In this document: in pieces, positions 1 to 7,208 of the stretch
Numbering within the stretch: the first letter of the stretch is position 1
Layout: each line of letters starts with the position of its first letter
Source of the DNA: Desulfovibrio sp. OttesenSCG-928-A18
GTDB taxonomy: Bacteria > Desulfobacterota > Desulfovibrionia > Desulfovibrionales > Desulfovibrionaceae
DNA: 32,407 nt
Assembly (NCBI GenBank): GCA_030267245.1
Contig: JAJDJN010000006.1
Span: 1-32,407, forward strand
Direction of reading: 5' to 3'
Made by a program: the position numbers and the translations under genes
Notes under the pieces: model-generated
The model's database searches: none
The model's input: only the letters and a program-made list of their open reading frames with translations
What the model was told of the DNA's origin: nothing

Positions 1-113
1 AGTAAAAAATCTATAGTTGGCAAAACAAATTCATAAAAAGTGTTTTCTCTTACTCCGGTTGGCTACTCGTGGGCATCCATGCAAATCACAAGAGAGGGCA
101 CGGTCATAAAAAA

Positions 114-131
114 GCCCCTCCAGGGAGGGGC
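114..131 (-). terminator. Rho-independent terminator for the minus-strand lysogeny operon
   Basis: GCCCCTC-CAGG-GAGGGGC hairpin; on the minus strand it is followed by TTTTTT; lies just downstream of the 160..579 stop. Confidence 0.85.
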
Positions 132-159
132 GATAAGCGGTTTATGGCGGAGAGCGAAT

Positions 160-579
160 TTATTCTTTTAACAACTCAAGCAGTTCCTCCACATTCCTTG
201 CCAGCCCAGACAGACAGCGCTCGATCATGCTGTTAACTTTGTTGTGCGCCGTGTCTCCGGCGATACGGCTGTCCGTGCGGATGCCGTATACGGGCAATCC
301 TTTGGCGTAAGCGTAACCGATCTCCCAGGCGGTGCCGTCGTCCACCTGAGGGCCGTCAAGCAGGGCCACAACGCAGGAGCAGGAGTCCAAAGCCCCCTTG
401 CAGGCGTTGAATATCAGGGTAATAGCTTCAGCGCCCGCTATGGCTATACCCTCGGGGGACAAGAGGTCTCCCGGCCAGATGACGGCGTATCCTTCACGCT
501 CAAGACGGGCGGTCAGGTCTTTGTGCCAGCGGCGTTCAGCATCGGAGAAAAGGGGTCCGGCCTGATAAATGATGCGCAT
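160..579 (-). CDS. Nucleoside 2-deoxyribosyltransferase-like protein
   Basis: 139 aa; N-terminal IIYQAGPLFSDAERRW, VIWPGDLL, and DDGTAWEIGYAYAKGLPVYGIRTD resemble the nucleoside 2-deoxyribosyltransferase family; starts 2 nt after the repressor stop codon. Confidence 0.8.
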   Translation of the reverse strand: MRIIYQAGPLFSDAERRWHKDLTARLEREGYAVIWPGDLLSPEGIAIAGAEAITLIFNACKGALDSCSCVVALLDGPQVDDGTAWEIGYAYAKGLPVYGIRTDSRIAGDTAHNKVNSMIERCLSGLARNVEELLELLKE

Positions 580-581
580 TG

Positions 582-1352
582 CTACTTCCTTGATAAATCC
601 GTCCAGGCCCAGACCACTTTGCCAACAATGGCCTTGCGCAAGTCGCCGTCAAAGTCCTGTTGCAGAAAATAGGGTTCTGGTTCGTTTTCATGAACATTAT
701 CGCTGTAGTAGTTGATAATTGCATTATCCCCTTTTCCGGACACTGACACGCGCTTGACTTTGCCTCCGCCCTCCTGACCCGGCTCGCGTACCAAAAAAAT
801 ATTGCCAGGAGATGAATAGCCGTCCTGTCCCCAATCGTCCAAGTCCACCAGGACAATATCTCCAGGGTGTAGCAGGGGCACCATGGACCGGGAATATTTC
901 CCAATTTCGACGGCGATGAGGTTGGACCGGCGGGCAATGGAGCGCAGATGTCGGTACACCAGTACCCAGGACTTTAACTCATCCGCAGGGAGAATCCCCG
1001 GACCGGCCCCAGCCTCGGAGGCGAGGGGGACGGCAAGATAGGACTCGGCATACGGCGGGGGCAGAGAGGACCCGCTATGCACAACCTTGGCGTCAATAAA
1101 GCAGACTTCGCGGGTTTGTTCTGAACCTGACCCTCTGGCTGACACAATCTTCAAGCCGGCGCTGTCGGCAATACGCGCTATAAGGTTTAGCCACTTCTGT
1201 CGCTCTCCCCCCAGCAGGCGAGTTAAGGTTGACGTGTGCGTACCAGCCAGGATGGCCAAGCGCGAAGGTTTCCCGTCAAAGTCGCTCGAAATGGATGATT
1301 TCAAGCCGTTAATTAAATCTTCGTAGAATGTCATGCTTTTATTTATAGACAT
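582..1352 (-). CDS. CI/LexA-like phage repressor (N-terminal HTH plus S24 peptidase-like C-terminus)
   Basis: 256 aa; HTH-like N-terminus (RLAILAGTHTSTLTRLLGG) and S24-like SMVPLLHPGDIVLVD with a downstream Lys (GKVKRVSV); AAGGAG RBS upstream; divergent from a Cro-like gene. Confidence 0.85.
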   Translation of the reverse strand: MSINKSMTFYEDLINGLKSSISSDFDGKPSRLAILAGTHTSTLTRLLGGERQKWLNLIARIADSAGLKIVSARGSGSEQTREVCFIDAKVVHSGSSLPPPYAESYLAVPLASEAGAGPGILPADELKSWVLVYRHLRSIARRSNLIAVEIGKYSRSMVPLLHPGDIVLVDLDDWGQDGYSSPGNIFLVREPGQEGGGKVKRVSVSGKGDNAIINYYSDNVHENEPEPYFLQQDFDGDLRKAIVGKVVWAWTDLSRK

Positions 1353-1362
1353 ATAATCTCCT

Positions 1363-1379
1363 TTTGGCTAGTGGCCAAA
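1363..1379. promoter_or_regulatory. Palindromic operator candidate TTTGGC-TAGTG-GCCAAA
   Basis: 6-bp perfect arms with a 5-bp spacer in the repressor/Cro intergenic region, abutting the repressor RBS. Confidence 0.6.
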
Positions 1380-1392
1380 TGATATTATGCTC

Positions 1393-1421
1393 TTGATTAA
1401 AAGTCTACTGCTGGCTATTAT
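1393..1421 (+). promoter_or_regulatory. Sigma70-like promoter for the Cro-like gene
   Basis: TTGATT (1393-1398), exactly 17 nt, TATTAT (1416-1421). Confidence 0.7.
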
Positions 1422-1427
1422 ATGCTT

Positions 1428-1664
1428 ATGAACATCAAACAAGACATCGAACACTTTCTTGAGGCTAATGGATGGTCCCCATATCGGCTGGCTAAAGAGT
1501 CGGGTGTAAACCTCAACGTGATTCGAAGGGTTCAGTTGAACCAAAGGAGAGGGCTCCATACTTCGACACTTGAGAAACTAGCCCCCTTCATCTACGGCGG
1601 CAAACCAACGAGCAGCGCCCATCCCCCTCCCAAGGAGCAAAGAGAGCAGGTTTCGGAGGAATAG
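1428..1664 (+). CDS. Cro-like HTH protein
   Basis: MNIKQDIEHFLEANGWSPYRLAKESGVNLNVIRRVQ is HTH-like; the ORF track starts at ATG 1422, but that ATG overlaps the -10, so ATG 1428 is preferred. Confidence 0.7.
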   Translation: MNIKQDIEHFLEANGWSPYRLAKESGVNLNVIRRVQLNQRRGLHTSTLEKLAPFIYGGKPTSSAHPPPKEQREQVSEE

Positions 1665-1701
1665 CCCTTTCCAGGGATGCGCTGCGCCAACGGCCGGCCT
1701 T

Positions 1702-1770
1702 ACCGCGAGTTTTTTCGCGGTCTCTTTTCGCGCTCCCTTTGCTGAAGACGTTTTTATAGGAGCGCGCGAA
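1702..1770. other. Tandem hairpins in a non-coding early region
   Basis: ACCGCGA-GTTTTT-TCGCGGT (1702-1721), then CGCGCTCC ... GGAGCGCG (1729-1736 / 1759-1766). Confidence 0.45.
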
Positions 1771-1947
1771 CGGGCTCCGGGCAGACGTACAACAAAGATT
1801 GCGCAGGTTTTTTGTATGGGCGACTTTTACGCCGTTGCGGGCAAAGCCATATAGTTTTGCGGGCTGGAGGTAGCAAAGCAATGCCAAAAATCATACCGCA
1901 TTTTGCTGTCTGCGGACGGCAAAGTCGCCCTGTGGAGGGACAGCGAC

Positions 1948-2109
1948 ATGAGCAATCTTGACGAAAAAACCAGGCACCACTTGCGGGAAATCGGCTTTTT
2001 AGTGAGCGCCAGGACCTTGCGACGTGAGATGTGTCTGCCAGTGTTTGATTTGAATATTCGACTCTGGTGGCATGCGCTGAGGCTTAAAATATTGGCGGCT
2101 ACAGCGTAA
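1948..2109 (+). CDS. Small hypothetical early protein
   Basis: 53 aa from ATG 1948 with upstream GGAGGG; coding status uncertain. Confidence 0.4.
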   Translation: MSNLDEKTRHHLREIGFLVSARTLRREMCLPVFDLNIRLWWHALRLKILAATA

Positions 2110-2152
2110 TGAACGAATCAAACCCGAGAGGGCAAACAGGCAGAGGTAAGAA

Positions 2153-3121
2153 GTGAGCCGGTATCGCAAAGTACAGGTCCGCATCTGGTCTGACGAGAAG
2201 TTCAGGGCGCTATCCGCCATTCCTCCGTGCGGGCAAGGGTTGTGGTTTTTCCTGCTGACCGGACCTTTCTCCGGACCTATCCCCGGTATGTTTCGAGCCG
2301 GGCCTGCAGCGATGGCGGAAGAGCTCGGATGGTCCGGGGAAGCCTTCCAGGAAGCCTTCCGTGAAGCCTTAAATTTGGGGATGGTGAAGGCTGATTTTGA
2401 AGCCAGATTCGTGTGGCTTCCGGCGGCTATCTTGCACAACAAGCCAGAGTCACCCAACGTTGTCAGGAGTTGGGCGTCCGAGTTTGATTTGCTGCCCGAA
2501 TGCCCCTTGAAGCTCGAAGCTCTATTGTCAATGAAATCGCTAGTTTGTTCTATGGGTGATGGTTATACGAAGGCTTTCGAAGAGGCTTTCGGAGAGGCTT
2601 CCCGAAAGGCTTTAGGAGAGGCTTCCCGAAAGGCTTCCCCTAATCAGGAACAGGAACAGGAACAGGAACAGGAACAGGAAAAGAGATCTACCGGCAACTC
2701 TGACGAGTCGCCGGCCGAGCTCTCTCCGGCCCCGGAGAAAAAGGCAAAAACAAGGCGAAAGCCAAAACCCCCAAAGACTTTCGATCCTGATCTCGTTGAC
2801 TTTGTTACCAACTTTCAAGCGAAAGTGCAGGAGGAATTTGGCGCTAAAGCGCCACGGTTGACGGATGCGCTTGTCCAGGGCGGCTGCGATGCCTTGGACA
2901 AGCTGTCGCGAATAGACGGCCATCCTCCCGAGACCGTTCGGGAAGTGCTTGCCTGGGGAGCCGCTGACTCGTTCTGGGCGGCGCAAGTTCTTTCCTTGGC
3001 GGCAGTGCGCGAAAAAGGCCGCAACGGCAGCACCAAGTTCGTGAACATGTTGCTCCAGTGGGAAAAGCAGACTGGCGGCAAAAGCCGTAGCGCCATATTC
3101 ACCAGGGGCAACGTGGTATGA
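2153..3121 (+). CDS. Phage replication protein with N-terminal winged helix
   Basis: 322 aa; VRIWSDEKFRALSAIPPCGQGLWFFLLTGPFSGPIPG resembles N-termini of phage replication proteins; followed by a low-complexity linker and directly upstream of primase/helicase; GTG start with AGAGGT upstream. Confidence 0.75.
   Translation: MSRYRKVQVRIWSDEKFRALSAIPPCGQGLWFFLLTGPFSGPIPGMFRAGPAAMAEELGWSGEAFQEAFREALNLGMVKADFEARFVWLPAAILHNKPESPNVVRSWASEFDLLPECPLKLEALLSMKSLVCSMGDGYTKAFEEAFGEASRKALGEASRKASPNQEQEQEQEQEQEKRSTGNSDESPAELSPAPEKKAKTRRKPKPPKTFDPDLVDFVTNFQAKVQEEFGAKAPRLTDALVQGGCDALDKLSRIDGHPPETVREVLAWGAADSFWAAQVLSLAAVREKGRNGSTKFVNMLLQWEKQTGGKSRSAIFTRGNVV
2339..2374 (+). repeat. Three 12-bp direct repeats (GAAGCCTTCCnn)
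   Basis: GAAGCCTTCCAG / GAAGCCTTCCGT / GAAGCCTTAAAT. Confidence 0.8.
2571..2642 (+). repeat. Six 12-bp direct repeats (AGGCTTYCSRAR-like)
   Basis: AGGCTTTCGAAG / AGGCTTTCGGAG / AGGCTTCCCGAA / AGGCTTTAGGAG / AGGCTTCCCGAA / AGGCTTCCCCTA. Confidence 0.85.
2645..2680 (+). repeat. CAGGAA hexanucleotide tandem repeat encoding (QE)n
   Basis: Six consecutive CAGGAA units immediately after the 12-bp array. Confidence 0.9.
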
Positions 3122-4899
3122 AACTCGACATCGGGCAAATTGCCAAGATGTTGGCCGAACGCGCCGAAGAGGTGTGCCAGTGGCTATTGCCCGGCGGGCA
3201 ACGCAGGGGGCAGGAATGGATGGTCGGCAACATCTTTGGCGACAGTGGCGATTCCTTGCGCGTGAATATCGGCGGTAAAGCTGGCGTCTGGCGTGACTTT
3301 GCGGCCGATGAAAGAGGTGGAGACCTGATTGACTTGATCATGGCCAGCCGGGGGGTGGCGAAGAGTGAGGCGATCAAGGAGGCCAAGGCTTTTCTCGGAA
3401 TCACCGATGAGAAAATGGAGTTTGAGCCGAAGCGTCGCCAGTACAAAGCCCCGGAGCCTCCCAAGGGCTATAAAACGGCAAATGGAAGTGTTCTAGGGTA
3501 CTTCAAGGCGCGCGGCATAAGCTCGGAAACCGTGAAGGCGTATAAGATCGCCGAAACGGAGAACGCCATCATTTTCCCATACTTGATTGACGGCAATCTC
3601 AAATTTTATAAATGCCGTGACAAGAGGGAAAAGAAGTTTTGGGCGGCCAAAGATGCGGAGCCGGTTCTGTTCGGATGGCATGCCATTACCGAAAATTGGC
3701 GCTATGTCGTTATCACCGAAGGTGAAATTGACGCCATGAGTTTCTACGAGCAGGGGCAGCCGGGGCTTTCCGTACCCTTTGGCGGCGGAGCGGACGACAA
3801 GCAGGACAAATGGCTGGAAAACGAGTTCGACCGGCTGCAATTGTTCGACACGATTTATCTGGCTATGGACATGGATGCACAGGGGCAGAAGGCGACAGAG
3901 CACCTCTTGCGGCGGCTCGGGCGACACCGCTGCAAGGTTGTCGACTTCGGGCAGTACAAGGACGCCAACGAGGCGCTTGTGGCTGGCGAGCGGCTTGTGG
4001 ATTATCTGACCTTCGCAAGGAACTGCGACCCTCCGGAGCTTCGGAGCGCTTCGTCCTACGTGGAAGAGGTTGTTGACTACTTCTGCGGCAAAAAGGACAG
4101 CGCCGGGTATTCTCTTCCCTGGGAAAAAACGAACTCCATCGTCCGTCTGCGAAAATCGGAAATATCGCTCTGGGCCGGCATTAACGGCCACGGGAAAAGC
4201 CAGGTCGTCGGACATGTGACTGTCGACTCCATAAGTCGGGGTGAGATCTGGTGCGTCGCGTCCATGGAATTCAAGCCATTCAAGCTGCTCGCCAGAATGT
4301 ACCGCCAGGCGGCGGGGATATCGCAGCCGACTCCGGAACAATGCCGGGGGCCGCTGTGCTCGTTTTTCGACGGCAGGCTGTACCTGTTCGACGTGCAGGG
4401 AACCGCCAAGGCCGAGCGCATCCTGGACGTTTTTGAGTATGCGTTCCGGCGCTATGGGTGCACGTCCTTCCTCATCGATTCCCTTGCAAAATGCGGCTTC
4501 GGCGAAGACGACTACAACGGGCAAAAAAGCTTTGTGGACCGCTTAATGGAATTCGCGCAGCGCAATGACGTGCATGTGCACCTTGTCGCGCATGCGAGGA
4601 AGCAGAAAAATGAAGAAGACGAGCCGGGGAAAATGGACATCAAGGGCACGGGCGCGCTCTCCGACATGGTGGATAACGTGTTCATCATCTGGCGGAACAA
4701 GAAAAAAGAGGCCGCTGTCGCGCAGGGCAAGCAATTTGTGAAAGCCCTGGACGAACCGGATTGCATACTGAATTGCAGCAAGCAACGGAATGGGGAGTGG
4801 GAAGGAAAGGTGCTACTCTGGTTCGACCGGGCGAGTTTTCAATACTGCGGGGGGAAAGGCGCCTATGCGAGGAATTACGCAATTAGTTACAACCAATAA
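3118..4899 (+). CDS. Bifunctional phage DNA primase/helicase (Toprim plus RecA-like helicase)
   Basis: 593 aa; VVITEGEIDAMSFYEQG (Toprim-like), Walker A-like GINGHGKS, and FLIDSLAKCGFGEDDYNGQ; overlaps the upstream stop (ATGA). Confidence 0.88.
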   Translation: MKLDIGQIAKMLAERAEEVCQWLLPGGQRRGQEWMVGNIFGDSGDSLRVNIGGKAGVWRDFAADERGGDLIDLIMASRGVAKSEAIKEAKAFLGITDEKMEFEPKRRQYKAPEPPKGYKTANGSVLGYFKARGISSETVKAYKIAETENAIIFPYLIDGNLKFYKCRDKREKKFWAAKDAEPVLFGWHAITENWRYVVITEGEIDAMSFYEQGQPGLSVPFGGGADDKQDKWLENEFDRLQLFDTIYLAMDMDAQGQKATEHLLRRLGRHRCKVVDFGQYKDANEALVAGERLVDYLTFARNCDPPELRSASSYVEEVVDYFCGKKDSAGYSLPWEKTNSIVRLRKSEISLWAGINGHGKSQVVGHVTVDSISRGEIWCVASMEFKPFKLLARMYRQAAGISQPTPEQCRGPLCSFFDGRLYLFDVQGTAKAERILDVFEYAFRRYGCTSFLIDSLAKCGFGEDDYNGQKSFVDRLMEFAQRNDVHVHLVAHARKQKNEEDEPGKMDIKGTGALSDMVDNVFIIWRNKKKEAAVAQGKQFVKALDEPDCILNCSKQRNGEWEGKVLLWFDRASFQYCGGKGAYARNYAISYNQ

Positions 4900-4911
4900 G
4901 GGATATGAGGT

Positions 4912-5103
4912 ATGTTGACAAATCTCCTGCGGATTACCGCGTCTCTGGCCGTCGACGTGGTGTCTCTGGGCCTTACCGCTGCCGGGCGTGGCGAACTCAT
5001 GACAGAGACAACCTTGCGCCAGATAAGCCAGGAGAAGCGATTGAAAGCACTCCTGCAAAGCCGAGCGCAAAAACAGAACAGGGAAGGAGGCAGTGGGAAA
5101 TGA
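4912..5103 (+). CDS. Small hypothetical protein
   Basis: 63 aa; upstream ATGAGGT; stop overlaps the next start (ATGA at 5101). Confidence 0.55.
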   Translation: MLTNLLRITASLAVDVVSLGLTAAGRGELMTETTLRQISQEKRLKALLQSRAQKQNREGGSGK

Positions 5104-5318
5104 CCGAGCATGTTGTGCAGTGCAAGATCTGCGGCAGGCCGTATGTCTTCATGGCGTTTTACGCCCGAGACCAGAGTGTGTGCCCGAAATGCCGGGAGGA
5201 AGCATACCGGAATACTTTTGGCCGCCGGCGCGCTTTTTATGGCCGCTATGCCCCGACATCGGGCGGGTCGGCCGATGTTCAAGACTGGCTGGCGCGCAAG
5301 TGGAGAGGGGAATGGTGA
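5101..5318 (+). CDS. Zinc-ribbon protein
   Basis: Internal start in ORF 4905..5318 with AAGGAGG upstream; CKICGRP ... CPKC motif. Confidence 0.7.
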
Positions 5319-5572
5319 AAGAGATATTCGACAGATTCAGAAGACTCTTTTCACGCCGAAGAAAGTTTTTTGCATGCTGCAAGGCGGATTGGGGCAATCC
5401 GTCTCATATGGGTGCAATATCCTCGATCGTGGTCGAGACTTCCGGGAAAACATCCTGGGATGAGCTGGAGGGATTTTTGCTCACAATCTTTCGGGACAAG
5501 TTTGCCGACTCTGCTGGGGGCCGAACCCCGGACGCTTTGGTGTTGTTGTCGGTTAATGAGGTGCCGTGGTGA
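5312..5572 (+). CDS. Hypothetical protein
   Basis: Internal start in ORF 5093..5572; GGAGAGGGGA RBS; overlaps the 5318 stop. Confidence 0.55.
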   Translation: MVKEIFDRFRRLFSRRRKFFACCKADWGNPSHMGAISSIVVETSGKTSWDELEGFLLTIFRDKFADSAGGRTPDALVLLSVNEVPW

Positions 5573-5790
5573 GTAATCGCCAGGAACAGGACGATGCGTC
5601 CTTGATGTCCATACCGCGCCCTGTTGAAATTCTGGTCGGGGTCAGGGCCATTGCCGGCTTTTTGAAGTTGAGCCAGGGCACAGTGCGCCGCATGGAAAAA
5701 AAAGGCGCGCCCATTACCCGCGACGCAAACAATGTCATGCGGGCGGAAAAGGCCGAGCTGTGGATCTGGATGCGTGGAGCGGGGGGCTAA
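5566..5790 (+). CDS. Small HTH protein (Nu1/AlpA-like)
   Basis: VGVRAIAGFLKLSQGTVRRMEKKGAPITRD resembles an excisionase/Nu1-type HTH; GTG start. Confidence 0.6.
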   Translation: MVSNRQEQDDASLMSIPRPVEILVGVRAIAGFLKLSQGTVRRMEKKGAPITRDANNVMRAEKAELWIWMRGAGG

Positions 5791-5800
5791 GAATGACTTA

Positions 5801-6697
5801 TTACGAGAGCCCGGCGTCCCCTTCTTCTTCTTTGGCGTCGCGCTTGGAGCGTTTGGGCAACAGGCTGTCCACAAGCTTCATATGCTCACGTAGTCGGTCG
5901 CGCAGGCGCAACATTGTGGCATCCGCGTTAGGAAGCTGCGCCATATGCTCAAGGAGCTGAAGCTCCGTATAGGCGAGCACGGGCCGCAGGGCAAGGGTCT
6001 GCTGCATCCAGTGAAAGGTCAGGGCCAGATCCAGCCCGTCAAGCCTGCCGACGCGGTAGCTCAACATATAGAGCATGACCTCGCGCTCTTCGGAATGCAA
6101 AAAACAGCCATGCTGCTCGGGGATGTCCATGATGGGATTCATGGCGACCTGCAGGGCAAAGTGCTCGTTGAAAGCTTGTAGTTCGTCGTATGCGGCGTAG
6201 GCGTTGTCCGCCTCTGTGCGCAACCTGTGGTCTTCTTCCGAGGAGTTTGCCTCTGCTTCGGCGCTACAGAAGCGAAAGGACGAAGGCGGCAATTTTTCGT
6301 AGCCGCGTTCATGATAGCTGATGACATGCGCCCGGAAGGCATCCACCGCTCTGGCGGGGACGATGATCGGCGTAAAGACCATGAACCACTTTGCGAAAAA
6401 GCCCGCCACCTTGTGCGCGCAAATGCGCACGCCGCCCGCATCGTCCATGAGGGGGTGAAAGGAAACACAGCGGTCTATGTCCAGGTACATTGATTCCACA
6501 GCCTTTTGCAGCCGTACGCTGTCCATGCTGACCGTAGTGATCTGCCCCATTAGCGTCACAGGAACATACCCCTTGAAACGCTGCAGAAACGCCTGACGGT
6601 AGTGGGAAAATGCTTCCTGCACTTTTTCTGTAAAATTTCTTTTATTTTCCGGCGTGTTTCTATAGTCGTTGGTGTCTCGCCCTTGTTCCTTGGCCAT
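5801..6697 (-). CDS. Hypothetical protein of the minus-strand accessory cassette
   Basis: About 298 aa if started at MAKEQGRDTNDY (6697); ORF open to 6829; no family recognised; start uncertain (no clear RBS). Confidence 0.65.
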   Translation of the reverse strand: MAKEQGRDTNDYRNTPENKRNFTEKVQEAFSHYRQAFLQRFKGYVPVTLMGQITTVSMDSVRLQKAVESMYLDIDRCVSFHPLMDDAGGVRICAHKVAGFFAKWFMVFTPIIVPARAVDAFRAHVISYHERGYEKLPPSSFRFCSAEAEANSSEEDHRLRTEADNAYAAYDELQAFNEHFALQVAMNPIMDIPEQHGCFLHSEEREVMLYMLSYRVGRLDGLDLALTFHWMQQTLALRPVLAYTELQLLEHMAQLPNADATMLRLRDRLREHMKLVDSLLPKRSKRDAKEEEGDAGLS

Positions 6698-6812
6698 GAT
6701 CGCGTCGCTATGGTTGAGAGTGCATGGGACATGGGACCGCCGTAAAGCGGCCCTCCAGGCGCTTGCCCGGCCGGCTACGGAGTGGGTGCCATATGTGGGG
6801 AAACTGCGTATG

Positions 6813-6855
6813 AAGGGGAATAACGCCACTCAAAGCCGGTGGCGTTATTCCCCTT
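6813..6855. repeat. 17-bp perfect inverted repeat
   Basis: AAGGGGAATAACGCCAC-(9 nt)-GTGGCGTTATTCCCCTT. Confidence 0.95.
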
Positions 6856-7126
6856 TGAAAACGAGGGAGCTGATTTCATCCGGGGCAAGCATGCCCACAA
6901 AATGGGCGCGCGCGCTGTACCCCAAGGGGTTGGACCGAAAATCCTCAAAGCGCTCGGGAAAGGTGCGAGTGCTACGAGAGGTGTTTTTGAGGACATTCTG
7001 GCCGACATGGTATCGGTCATTCAGCGCGCAGGATTCCTTCAGGGACGCAAATTCCTCTTTGTCCAGTTTGTCCAAAGTGGCATGGATCCTTGCGTAGTGC
7101 TGCTCCTCGGTGTCTGATTCGTACAT
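6845..7126 (-). CDS. Hypothetical protein of the minus-strand accessory cassette
   Basis: 93 aa from MYESDTEEQHY; AGGAG RBS upstream; stop codon lies inside an arm of the 17-bp inverted repeat. Confidence 0.65.
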   Translation of the reverse strand: MYESDTEEQHYARIHATLDKLDKEEFASLKESCALNDRYHVGQNVLKNTSRSTRTFPERFEDFRSNPLGYSARAHFVGMLAPDEISSLVFKGE

Positions 7127-7208
7127 CTTTTTTTCTCCTGTATTTCTCGCTCCGGCGTTTTCCCCAGCGGTCGCCACAAACGGCGGCGCGCACAATACAA
7201 CGCAGGGC

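Noticed and set aside
244-672. 142-aa plus-strand ORF over the deoxyribosyltransferase-like gene
   Set aside because: Antisense to a gene with clear family motifs.
1588-1887. 99-aa basic minus-strand ORF between the Cro-like gene and the next early gene
   Set aside because: Low-complexity basic composition and no RBS seen; better treated as structured non-coding DNA.
2571-2680. Repeat cluster considered as a CRISPR array
   Set aside because: 12-bp and 6-bp contiguous repeats with no spacers, in frame within a protein gene.
3493-4524. 343-aa minus-strand ORF opposite the primase/helicase
   Set aside because: Antisense shadow of a confident plus-strand gene in GC-rich DNA; no recognisable motifs.
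6669-7117. Plus-strand ORFs 6669..7097 and 6839..7117 over the accessory cassette
   Set aside because: Lie opposite a minus-strand ORF with a good RBS; the MALFPF start is produced by the inverted repeat itself.
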